Positions 9,880-17,109 of a DNA stretch of 64,000 nt are shown here, piece after piece. Every line of letters starts with the position of its first letter. Positions within the stretch are counted from its first letter, which is position 1. The stretch lies in NCBI RefSeq assembly GCF_900104955.1, contig NZ_FNSI01000001.1, positions 4,560,001-4,624,000 on the forward strand. The letters run 5' to 3'. This DNA comes from Beijerinckia sp. 28-YEA-48 (lineage in GTDB: Bacteria > Pseudomonadota > Alphaproteobacteria > Rhizobiales > Beijerinckiaceae). The notes beneath the pieces are model-generated. The model made no database searches and had not been told where the DNA came from. It worked only from the letters and a program-made list of their open reading frames with translations. Position numbers and translations under genes: made by a program.

Positions 9880-10819
9880 TAGCCAAGACCACGCGCCGCT
9901 GTTCGACCGGATCACCATCGTCGGTGTCGGTCTCATCGGCTCGTCGATCGCGCGAGTGGCGCGCGATCGACATCTCGCCCGTCACATCGTCGCTTGCGAC
10001 AGCGACAAAGCGGTGCGCGAGCGCGTGGTCGAACTGAAGATCGCCGATGAGGTGATCGAGGACGTGGCGCAGGCCTGCGCCGACTCAGATTTTGTTGTGC
10101 TGTGCGCGCCGGTCGGCGCCAATGCGGCGATCGCCGCCGCCATTGCCAAAGTATTGAAGCCAGGCGCTATCGTCTCCGATGTTGGGTCGGTGAAACAGGC
10201 GGTGGTCGATGCAATCGCGCCGCAGCTGCCCAAGGGCGTGCATTTTGTGCCGGCGCATCCGGTGGCGGGCACCGAATATTCCGGGCCCGATTCTGGCTTT
10301 TCGACGCTGTTCATCAATCGCTGGTGCATCCTGACGCCGCCTGAAGGCGAGGATGAAACGGCGATCGACAAGGTGCGCCGCTTTTGGGAAGCCTGTGGTG
10401 CCAATGTCGAAGTGATGTCGCCTTTGCATCATGATCTGGTGCTGGCGATCACCAGCCATGTGCCGCATCTCATCGCCTATAATATCGTGCGCACGGCCGA
10501 CGATCTTGAAAGCGTGACGCAGTCGGAAGTGATCAAATTTTCCGCTGGCGGCTTTCGCGATTTCACCCGCATAGCCGCCTCCGATCCGACGATGTGGCGC
10601 GATGTCTTCCTCAATAATAAACAAGCCGTGCTGGAAATGCTCGGTCGCTTTCAGGAAGATCTGGCGTCGCTGCAGCGGATGATCCGCTGGGACGATGGCC
10701 AGGGCCTGTTCGATCTGTTCACCCGCACGCGCGCCATTCGCCGCAGCATCATCGCGCAGGGACAGGAGACCAATGCCGCCGACTTTGGTCGTGGCAGTGC
10801 GCCGCCGCCAAAGACATAG
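9860..10819 (+). CDS. tyrC: Prephenate/arogenate dehydrogenase (cyclohexadienyl dehydrogenase)
   Basis: 319 residues. The NAD(P)-binding motif GVGLIGSS starts near residue 22, and the TyrA-type stretches [19 protein letters not shown] and [10 protein letters not shown] are present. It oxidatively decarboxylates prephenate or arogenate towards tyrosine. ATG 9860 lies inside the hisC 3' end; GTG codons at 9863 and 9872 are alternatives. It ends three bases before the stop of the convergent DUF2125 gene. Confidence 0.91.
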   Translation: MVRRVADSQDHAPLFDRITIVGVGLIGSSIARVARDRHLARHIVACDSDKAVRERVVELKIADEVIEDVAQACADSDFVVLCAPVGANAAIAAAIAKVLKPGAIVSDVGSVKQAVVDAIAPQLPKGVHFVPAHPVAGTEYSGPDSGFSTLFINRWCILTPPEGEDETAIDKVRRFWEACGANVEVMSPLHHDLVLAITSHVPHLIAYNIVRTADDLESVTQSEVIKFSAGGFRDFTRIAASDPTMWRDVFLNNKQAVLEMLGRFQEDLASLQRMIRWDDGQGLFDLFTRTRAIRRSIIAQGQETNAADFGRGSAPPPKT

Positions 10820-10822
10820 AGC

Positions 10823-11848
10823 CTAATATAGTGGGCGCAGGCGTACGGGCGCGCGCACGGGCCCGATATAGACGCCGCCATTGCGCAGGGTGACCGGCAG
10901 GCGCAGGCCGGCAGGTTCCGTCTTATCCGCGCCAGGAGAGCGCCGGCGCATCAGGCTCTCGATCGCGGTGAGGCCCGTGGGAATCCCAAAGCGGGTGAGC
11001 AGTGGCTCGATGCCGGCAAAGCGCGCGCTGATATCGCCGGCCAGTCGATGGGACTCATCAAGTGTCAGACGGCCGCTGGCTTCCGCCGTCGTGTCGCCCT
11101 TGGAAAAGCGCAGGCTGTTGATGACGAAAGCGCCGCCCAGCAGGCGAAATTCGTCAAGCCGCTCTTCCAGCGGTCTGTTGCCGAAGGGCGAAAACTGCGA
11201 CAGCCGGCCCTTGCCGTCGAGATGTGTCGCTTGGCCGTTGGCGATGAAGGAGTCGACCGCGGGCGAGGCCACGCCAGCGAGCGTGAAGGCGATGTCATAG
11301 GCGTTCTGATCGGCGGTGACGTCGGCGGCCTGGGTGATGTCGACCGACAGATGATCGATGCTCTCGATCTCGCCGTCGGGCATCAGCGATTTGCCGGTGA
11401 AAGCGAGTTTGTCGCCGGTCAGGCGCGCGGCGACCGGGCCGCCCGAACCGAATCTCAGTTCGGTGTGCAGATCTTGCCAGGAGACAGCGCTTGCTTGGCC
11501 TTCAATGTCGACGTTGAGCGGCGCGATGGCTTCGAGCAGCAAAGTGCGCGGTGCCTGCGCCTCGGCGCGGGCGATGAGATTGGGCAGGGTGGCGGAGAAG
11601 GCCTTGCCGGCATGGGTGCCTGACACCCGCGCGTCCTTGCAGGTGATGCCCAGGGTAAAGGGGAAGCCGAAGGCGTTCTGCTCGCCACAGGTCCAGGTGC
11701 GGCCGCGATCGGCCTCTGCGCTCATCCATTGGCCCAGGTGGTGACGGGTCAGGAGCAGACCGCCGTACCAGACAAGGGACCAGATTGCGGCGAGCGCGAT
11801 CAGCAGGCCGAGGGCGAGAACGGGAAGTCTGGCCTTGCGGCTTGGCAT
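10823..11848 (-). CDS. DUF2125 domain-containing protein
   Basis: 341 residues with an N-terminal membrane anchor (~residues 8-30) and a long periplasmic part rich in beta-strand, matching alphaproteobacterial DUF2125 proteins (WSLVWYGG, FGFPFTLGITC). Function unknown. It resembles AsmA-like envelope proteins in its repeated amphipathic strands, but that is only an impression. It is monocistronic and convergent with tyrC. Confidence 0.85.
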   Translation of the reverse strand: MPSRKARLPVLALGLLIALAAIWSLVWYGGLLLTRHHLGQWMSAEADRGRTWTCGEQNAFGFPFTLGITCKDARVSGTHAGKAFSATLPNLIARAEAQAPRTLLLEAIAPLNVDIEGQASAVSWQDLHTELRFGSGGPVAARLTGDKLAFTGKSLMPDGEIESIDHLSVDITQAADVTADQNAYDIAFTLAGVASPAVDSFIANGQATHLDGKGRLSQFSPFGNRPLEERLDEFRLLGGAFVINSLRFSKGDTTAEASGRLTLDESHRLAGDISARFAGIEPLLTRFGIPTGLTAIESLMRRRSPGADKTEPAGLRLPVTLRNGGVYIGPVRAPVRLRPLY

Positions 11849-11903
11849 TTCAACGGGGCTCCGGAGTTTCGCAGACAGTGGCGGGCATTCGCCGGGGCGG
11901 CAA

Positions 11904-11929
11904 GTGCGTTTGGTCAGTGCGTTTGGTCA
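11904..11929 (+). repeat. 13-bp tandem duplication upstream of the ChaC-like gene
   Basis: GTGCGTTTGGTCA occurs twice head-to-tail (11904-11916 and 11917-11929), in the 155-base gap between divergent genes. Confidence 0.85.
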
Positions 11930-12003
11930 GTCAGGCCTGTCCTTACCGCAGATGCACCAGACCGTGCAAAAACGGCCGATTTACAGCGGGGAAGGGCGGC
12001 TAT

Positions 12004-12570
12004 ATGTCCAGCGCCATGACGACGGCCAAGGCGACCACGATGACCACGGCGCACGATTTCTGGGTGTTCGGCTACGGCTCGCTGATGTGGCGGCCGGGCT
12101 TTCCGTTCGAGGAAAAGCAGATCGCCTCGGTTCATGGCTATCATCGATCGCTGTGCATCTATTCGCATGTGCATCGGGGCACCCAGGAGATTCCAGGGCT
12201 GGTGCTCGGGCTCGACCGGGGCGGCTCCTGCCAGGGCGTGGCTTTCCGCGTGCGGGCGGAGAATTGGGACGAGGTGATCGCTTATCTGCGCGAGCGCGAG
12301 CAGGTCACCATGATCTATCTCGAGACCTTCCTGCACGTGCGCCTCGCCACAGGCGACAAGGTGGCAGCCGTTGCTTACGTCGTCGATCGAAGCCATCAGC
12401 AATATGCCGGTCGGCTGGAGCGGGACGAGCTGATCCGTCTCGTGCGCCAGGGCAAGGGCGTGTCGGGTGACAATCCAGACTATGTGGTCAGCACTTATCA
12501 GCACCTGCGCGAGATCGGCGTGCATGATGCGACCTTGGCCTGGCTGGCGAAGCATCTCGCGGCGAATTGA
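12004..12570 (+). CDS. ChaC-like gamma-glutamylcyclotransferase
   Basis: 188 residues. The substrate loop FGYGSLMWRPGF (YGSL at 24-27) and the long strand-rich fold match the ChaC/GGCT family, which cleaves gamma-glutamyl amino acids or glutathione to 5-oxoproline. The region around IYLETF carries an acidic residue in the expected part of the protein. ATG 12004 has GGGAAGGG seven bases upstream; the frame stays open further upstream but without a better start. Confidence 0.88.
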   Translation: MSSAMTTAKATTMTTAHDFWVFGYGSLMWRPGFPFEEKQIASVHGYHRSLCIYSHVHRGTQEIPGLVLGLDRGGSCQGVAFRVRAENWDEVIAYLREREQVTMIYLETFLHVRLATGDKVAAVAYVVDRSHQQYAGRLERDELIRLVRQGKGVSGDNPDYVVSTYQHLREIGVHDATLAWLAKHLAAN

Positions 12571-12598
12571 CGGATGATACGAAGGTTGGGCAGAAGGC

Positions 12599-13354
12599 TC
12601 AGCCTTCCTTCACCATCAGTTGCGCCAGCGATGGGTCCTTGGCGATAGCCTCAGTCATCAGCCGGTTGGAGGCGTCCTCGATGACGGTTTGCAAGCGGGT
12701 GAAGAATTCCTCGCGCGGCAGGCCGGGGGGAATGACCGGCAGAAATTCCACGACGATGGTTCCCGGCCGGCGCAGGAAACTGCGGCGTGCCCAGAACAGG
12801 CCGGAGTTCATGGCGACGGGCAGGCAGGGCATGCCGGTTTCCATATAGATCTGGGCGATGCCGATCCTGTAGCGCGGGGGCGCGCCTGGCGGGCGGCGCG
12901 TGCCTTCGGGAAAGCAGAGCAATTGCCGGCCCTGCGGCGGGAGCTTTTTGGCCTGCTGGATAATCTGCTCCAGTGCCGATCGGCCGCTGGCGCGGTCGAT
13001 GGCGATCAGGTCGGCGCGCTTGAGATACCAGCCAAACAGCGGCAGCCACATCAGCTGCCGCTTCAGGATGATCGAATAGTCGTCGAAGAACATTTCCAGC
13101 GCGAAGGTTTCCCAGATCGACTGGTGTTTCGGCGCGATGATGAGTGCGCCCTTGGGAATATTCTCGAGGCCACGAAATTCAGCCTTGGTGCCGCAGATTT
13201 TGTCGAGCAGCCAGAGCGAGGACTTGCCCCAGATCTTGCACAGCCAGAAGACCGAATAGCGGTTTGTCGCGAGCAACGGCAGGCCCAGAATCATGATGAT
13301 GATCAAGTTCAGGTAAAACAGCACGTTGAACAGGGCCGAGCGGATGTAGAGCAT
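12599..13354 (-). CDS. plsC: 1-acyl-sn-glycerol-3-phosphate acyltransferase
   Basis: 251 residues with an N-terminal membrane helix. The acyltransferase motifs are HQSIWE (H77, the alphaproteobacterial H-X4-E form of HX4D) and FPEGTR (148-153). It acylates lysophosphatidic acid to phosphatidic acid at the inner membrane. It follows ftsX on the same strand by 78 bases and may be its operon partner. Its stop codon lies inside a short GAAGGC-TCA-GCCTTC stem. Confidence 0.92.
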   Translation of the reverse strand: MLYIRSALFNVLFYLNLIIIMILGLPLLATNRYSVFWLCKIWGKSSLWLLDKICGTKAEFRGLENIPKGALIIAPKHQSIWETFALEMFFDDYSIILKRQLMWLPLFGWYLKRADLIAIDRASGRSALEQIIQQAKKLPPQGRQLLCFPEGTRRPPGAPPRYRIGIAQIYMETGMPCLPVAMNSGLFWARRSFLRRPGTIVVEFLPVIPPGLPREEFFTRLQTVIEDASNRLMTEAIAKDPSLAQLMVKEG

Positions 13355-13432
13355 GTCACGCCAATTGTGTTGAGGGCCTGCTTTTATAGCATTTTCGGGG
13401 GAAGGAAATGCGCCAGATCGGTCAGTTCTTCT

Positions 13433-14407
13433 TCAGTTCATGCGCCGCAGGCGGTGCAGCACGACCGAGCGCGACATGGCGGCGGTGAGCAGAGCGATGC
13501 CTGCCGAAATGACGATGATCGTCAGATAGCCGACAAAACCGAGGGAAAAACGGCCGAACATTGCTTCGACCTGGCTTGCCTCGGGGCTGGCGATCCACCA
13601 GGCGGTGAGGAGGCCAGCCAGATAAAAGATGACCAGGGCGCTGACGCCGCCGATCAATCCGCCCCGCAGACCGAGCTTGAGGAAATGGCGCTGGAATTCG
13701 GCGGCGATGAACCTGTTTCGGGCGCCGACGAAATGCAGGACATCGATGATCTCGCGGCTGCCGGCCATGGCGCCACGGGTGGCGAAGGCGACGGCCAGCA
13801 CCATGGCGAGCAGCACCAGGAGCAGGATGACGACGGCGACGACGACCAGTGCTCGCGACATGGTGCTGAGGCGGTCGAGCCAGAGGTGATGATCGTCGAG
13901 CGCCGCGTTGGGCACCTGCTGGCTCAATTGCGTGCGCAGGGCGCCGAGATCGGGCCGGGCATCGTCGGCGAGTTTGAGCACGATCAGCCGTGGCACCGGC
14001 AGTTCGCTGAGATCGAGCCCGGCACCGAGCCACGGCTCCAACAGTCGTGAAGATTCCTCGCGGGTAAACACGCGCACGTCGGCGAAGCCTGGCATCCGGG
14101 CGATCGCCGCCGCCTTGCGCACATCGGCTTCGATGTCGCGACCGAGCTGCGGTTTCACCTGAATCGTCATTTCGCGCGAGATCGCGGAATTCCAGTTCTG
14201 CGATGCCTGATAGATCAGCATGGCGCCGCCGCCCGTTAGGGTGGCGAGGAAAGTCATAATGGCGATGACGATGACGAGTGCCCGGCTGGCGGTGCTGTCG
14301 GCGGGAATCAAGGTCAGCCGCGGTTTGGAAAAGGCCTGGATCGACCGCTTCAGCGGGCTTTCGCGCGATGGCGGGGCCACCGCTTCCGGGCTGGAGGTGT
14401 CAGTCAT
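13433..14407 (-). CDS. ftsX: Cell division ABC transporter permease FtsX
   Basis: 324 residues. A cytoplasmic N-terminal tail is followed by one TM helix (RALVIVIAIMTFLATL), a ~120-residue periplasmic domain and three TM helices at the C-terminus, the FtsX topology. With FtsE it transmits a signal across the inner membrane to periplasmic cell-wall hydrolases at the septum. ATG 14407 overlaps the ftsE stop by eight bases. The frame is open upstream, but that part lies inside ftsE. Confidence 0.92.
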   Translation of the reverse strand: MTDTSSPEAVAPPSRESPLKRSIQAFSKPRLTLIPADSTASRALVIVIAIMTFLATLTGGGAMLIYQASQNWNSAISREMTIQVKPQLGRDIEADVRKAAAIARMPGFADVRVFTREESSRLLEPWLGAGLDLSELPVPRLIVLKLADDARPDLGALRTQLSQQVPNAALDDHHLWLDRLSTMSRALVVVAVVILLLVLLAMVLAVAFATRGAMAGSREIIDVLHFVGARNRFIAAEFQRHFLKLGLRGGLIGGVSALVIFYLAGLLTAWWIASPEASQVEAMFGRFSLGFVGYLTIIVISAGIALLTAAMSRSVVLHRLRRMN

Positions 14408-15062
14408 AGATGTGCAGCCGTCCGTCGCCGAGTACGAAGCGCCGCGCGCTTTCAAACTGATCCATCAAGGCCAGATCGTGGGTGGCGATGACGACGGACG
14501 TGCCCGATTTATTGAGCTCCATGAATAGGCGCAGCAGCCGGCGGGCCAATGTCGGATCGACATTGCCCGTGGGCTCGTCGGCGAGCAGTAGTTCTGGCTG
14601 CACGATCAGGGCGCGGGCGATAGCGGCGCGCTGCTTCTCGCCGCCTGAGAGCACCGGCGGATAGGAATGGATGTGGTCGCCGAGGCCGACCCAGCGCAAT
14701 AGTTCGATCACCTGCGGGCGATAGGTGCTCTCCTCCTGGCCCTGGACGAACAGGGGCAGCGCCACATTCTCATAGGTGGTGAGGTGATTGAGCAGGCGGA
14801 AATCCTGGAAAACCACGCCGATGCGGCGCCGGATCGCCGATATGTCGTCCTTCGCCAGTTGTGAGGCATCCTGGCCGAAGAGCGAGATGAAGCCGCGCGT
14901 CGGCTTCAGAGACATGAGAATCAGGCGCAGCAAGGTGGTCTTGCCGGCGCCCGAAGGGCCGGTGAGGAACTGGAAAGACTGCGGTTCCACAGAGAAACTG
15001 ATGTCTTTGAGAACTTCCGTTCCCATGCCGTAGCGAAGGCCGACATTCTCGAAGCGAACCAA
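14400..15062 (-). CDS. ftsE: Cell division ATP-binding protein FtsE
   Basis: 220 residues, ABC ATPase with Walker A GPSGAGKT (35-42), signature LSGGEKQR (138-145) and Walker B LLLADEPTGN, plus the FtsE-typical VVFQDFRLL. The start codon is TTG at 15062, supported by GAGG six bases upstream and by the conserved N-terminus MVRFENVGLRYG. First gene of ftsE-ftsX(-plsC), transcribed divergently from the DUF3426 gene. Confidence 0.94.
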   Translation of the reverse strand: MVRFENVGLRYGMGTEVLKDISFSVEPQSFQFLTGPSGAGKTTLLRLILMSLKPTRGFISLFGQDASQLAKDDISAIRRRIGVVFQDFRLLNHLTTYENVALPLFVQGQEESTYRPQVIELLRWVGLGDHIHSYPPVLSGGEKQRAAIARALIVQPELLLADEPTGNVDPTLARRLLRLFMELNKSGTSVVIATHDLALMDQFESARRFVLGDGRLHIYD

Positions 15063-15082
15063 ACCCGACCTCGTTTATCGGT

Positions 15083-15103
15083 GCGCCGATACCGTATCGG
15101 CGC
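15083..15103. promoter_or_regulatory. Perfect 10-bp inverted repeat in the ftsE/DUF3426 divergent intergenic region
   Basis: Arms of ten bases (GCGCCGATAC and its exact complement) flank a single central C. The site is 21 bases upstream of the ftsE start and about 90 upstream of the DUF3426 gene. This is the geometry of a dimeric repressor operator; it could also form a hairpin in the ftsE leader. Confidence 0.5.
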
Positions 15104-15114
15104 GCTGCGAATCT

Positions 15115-15132
15115 TTAACCGGAATTAACCAT
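15115..15132 (+). promoter_or_regulatory. CtrA-like motif between ftsE and the DUF3426 gene
   Basis: TTAA (15115-15118), six bases, then TTAACCAT (15125-15132). The canonical CtrA site is TTAA-N7-TTAA, and TTAACCAT is a known CtrA half-site octamer in Caulobacter. Spacing is one base short, so this is a candidate only. Confidence 0.35.
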
Positions 15133-15194
15133 AACCGTCGATGATCACAACGTCGCCAGACGAATCCCCGGCGCCCTCCAAACGGTCCCATTAG

Positions 15195-15944
15195 ATGAAT
15201 TCTCAGTCGATCACCACGTTCTCTCCCGATCACTCTTCCGATTACCTGCGTGTTGTCGAGGTTGAAGCCGATCCGTACTCGGTTGAGCATGGGTCGGCCG
15301 AGCTTGGGCAGATTGAGCTTGGGCAGGTCGAACATCGGTTAGTCGAGCATGCGCGTGACGATATGGCGTTCGACGTGCTCATTTTACGTGATGAGCAGTT
15401 TAGGCCGCGCTCGGTGAGCTTCAAGGGTGTTGCGCCGGTTGTACCGTCGTTTCCGGAGGTTCCAGTCCAGAGCCGCGCCGCGCGTCGGATGGCACCGCAA
15501 GCCCGCCCATTGCGGCGCTGGCCGGGTCGCGTGCCCTTGGTGGCCGCCGTCGCTCTGCTTGGTTTGTCGAGCGCGGCATTGGCTGGCCGGCATCAGCTGG
15601 CGGCGATCGCGCCGCCGACGGCGAGTGTGTTCAGCGCCATCGGACTGCCCGCCAATACGCTTGGCGTGGAACTGCGTGGCGTGAAGGCGTCGCTGCATGA
15701 AGCCGATGGTCAGAGCTATCTGATCGTCGAAGGCCAGATCGCCAATCCATCCAAAGCGCGCCGGAAAATCGGTGAGCTGCAACTCCTCCTGCAAGACAAT
15801 GGCGGCCGCGAGATTTACCGCTGGTCGATGGCCGCGCCGGTGACACGTCTCGATGGTGGCGAAACCGCGAGTTTCAAAACACGCCTCGCAGCGCCGTTGC
15901 GTGAGGCCAGCGACGTGCTCGTGCGTTTCGCCAAGCGCGGATAG
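15195..15944 (+). CDS. DUF3426 domain protein without the usual zinc ribbon
   Basis: 249 residues. One TM helix at ~113-130 is followed by a DUF3426-type periplasmic domain (~145-247: GLPANTLGVELRGV, YLIVEGQIANPS, IYRWSMAAP, VLVRFAKRG). Relatives at this position next to ftsE normally begin with an MJ0042 CxxC zinc ribbon. Here the N-terminal 110 residues contain no Cys and instead carry a short E/H/G-rich duplicated stretch. A stop codon immediately before ATG 15195 closes the frame. Function unknown. Confidence 0.78.
   Translation: MNSQSITTFSPDHSSDYLRVVEVEADPYSVEHGSAELGQIELGQVEHRLVEHARDDMAFDVLILRDEQFRPRSVSFKGVAPVVPSFPEVPVQSRAARRMAPQARPLRRWPGRVPLVAAVALLGLSSAALAGRHQLAAIAPPTASVFSAIGLPANTLGVELRGVKASLHEADGQSYLIVEGQIANPSKARRKIGELQLLLQDNGGREIYRWSMAAPVTRLDGGETASFKTRLAAPLREASDVLVRFAKRG
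15300..15329 (+). repeat. 15-bp tandem duplication in the DUF3426 gene
   Basis: GAGCTTGGGCAG plus three bases is repeated twice (15300-15314, 15315-15329), encoding ELGQI then ELGQV. It is in frame, so the product gains five residues. Confidence 0.75.
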
Positions 15945-15963
15945 AATCGACGGTTGAAAAGCG

Positions 15964-17109
15964 ATGGCTGAAAAAGGTGTTTTGCGTCCGCGGTCCTTAG
16001 TGGCGCAGGCGCTGGGGCGGATAGACGGGCCAAGCGGCGCCATCGTGTTGCCGATCCATGTGGCCAGTACCTATGAGCGCGATCCCGACAATGGCTACAG
16101 CCGTGGCAACAGCTATGGCCGGGCTGACAATCCCACCGCTCGTCATGCGGAAGAGATTATCTGCAAGCTCGAAGGCGGCGCCGAGGCGATGGTGTTGTCG
16201 TCGGGCATGTCGGCGGCGCTTGCGGTCTTTCTGGCGCTAAAGCCGGGTGATCGCATCATCGCGCCCACGGTTCTCTATTGGGCGTTGCGCCGCTGGCTGA
16301 TGCAGGACGCGACCAAATGGGGTCTCGTTGTCGATCTCGTCGATATGCGCGATCTGGCAGCGCTTGAAGCCAGCCTGAAGCGCGCACCGACCGCGTTGGT
16401 GTGGATCGAGACGCCGGCCAATCCGCTCTGGCACGTCTGCGATATCGCCGCCATCGCCAAACTGGCGCATGCGCACGGCGCGTTGCTGGCAGCAGACTCG
16501 ACCGTGGCGACGCCGATCCTGACGCGGCCGCTCAGTCTTGGCGCCGATATCGTCATGCATTCGGCGACCAAATATCTCAACGGTCATAGCGATGTGATCG
16601 CCGGTGCGCTGGTAACGACCACGATCAATGAGCTGTGGTCACGCATCGCAGCGGTGCGCAGCGCGCACGGCATGATCCTGGGCCCGTTCGAAGCGCATCA
16701 ATTGATCCGTGGCATGCGTACGCTTGATCTCAGAGTGCGGGCCTGCTGCGAATCGGCGCAAGCTATCGCTGAAACTCTGTCAGTACATGCGCAGATCGAT
16801 GCAGTGCTGTATCCGGGTTTGCCTGATCATCCCGAGCATGCCATCGCCGCGCGGCAGATGCATGGCGGCTTTGGCGGTATGTTGTCCATCCGTTGCCATG
16901 GCGGCGCTGAGGCCGCGATCAAGACTGCGGCACATGTGCGCTTGTGGAAACGTGCCACGTCGCTTGGATCGGTCGAGAGCCTCGTCGAACATCGCGCCAG
17001 CGTTGAAGGTCCGGGCACGCCCTGCCCCGACGATCTGTTGCGGCTATCGGTTGGCATCGAGGATCCGGAAGATTTACTCGATGATCTCGATCAGGCGCTG
17101 CGGGCCTAG
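15964..17109 (+). CDS. Trans-sulfuration (Cys/Met metabolism) PLP-dependent enzyme
   Basis: 381 residues of the cystathionine gamma-synthase/beta-lyase family. The PLP lysine is in SATKYLNGHSD (Lys203); YGRADNPT and LSSGMSA are family motifs. It makes or cleaves a thioether such as cystathionine; whether it acts as beta-lyase, gamma-synthase or sulfhydrylase cannot be told here. It lies 20 bases after the DUF3426 gene and shares a CTAG stop palindrome with the convergent dehydrogenase gene. Substrate could come from MetX. Confidence 0.87.
   Translation: MAEKGVLRPRSLVAQALGRIDGPSGAIVLPIHVASTYERDPDNGYSRGNSYGRADNPTARHAEEIICKLEGGAEAMVLSSGMSAALAVFLALKPGDRIIAPTVLYWALRRWLMQDATKWGLVVDLVDMRDLAALEASLKRAPTALVWIETPANPLWHVCDIAAIAKLAHAHGALLAADSTVATPILTRPLSLGADIVMHSATKYLNGHSDVIAGALVTTTINELWSRIAAVRSAHGMILGPFEAHQLIRGMRTLDLRVRACCESAQAIAETLSVHAQIDAVLYPGLPDHPEHAIAARQMHGGFGGMLSIRCHGGAEAAIKTAAHVRLWKRATSLGSVESLVEHRASVEGPGTPCPDDLLRLSVGIEDPEDLLDDLDQALRA

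Noticed and set aside
12675..13354. Defective PlsC active site (HX4E instead of HX4D)
   Set aside because: KHQSxWET is a common alphaproteobacterial form of the motif, so I do not treat it as a loss of function.
12620..14050. 476-codon plus-strand frame opposite plsC and ftsX
   Set aside because: It spans two well-supported minus-strand genes and the gap between them, has a biased Q/D/G-rich composition and no recognisable motif.
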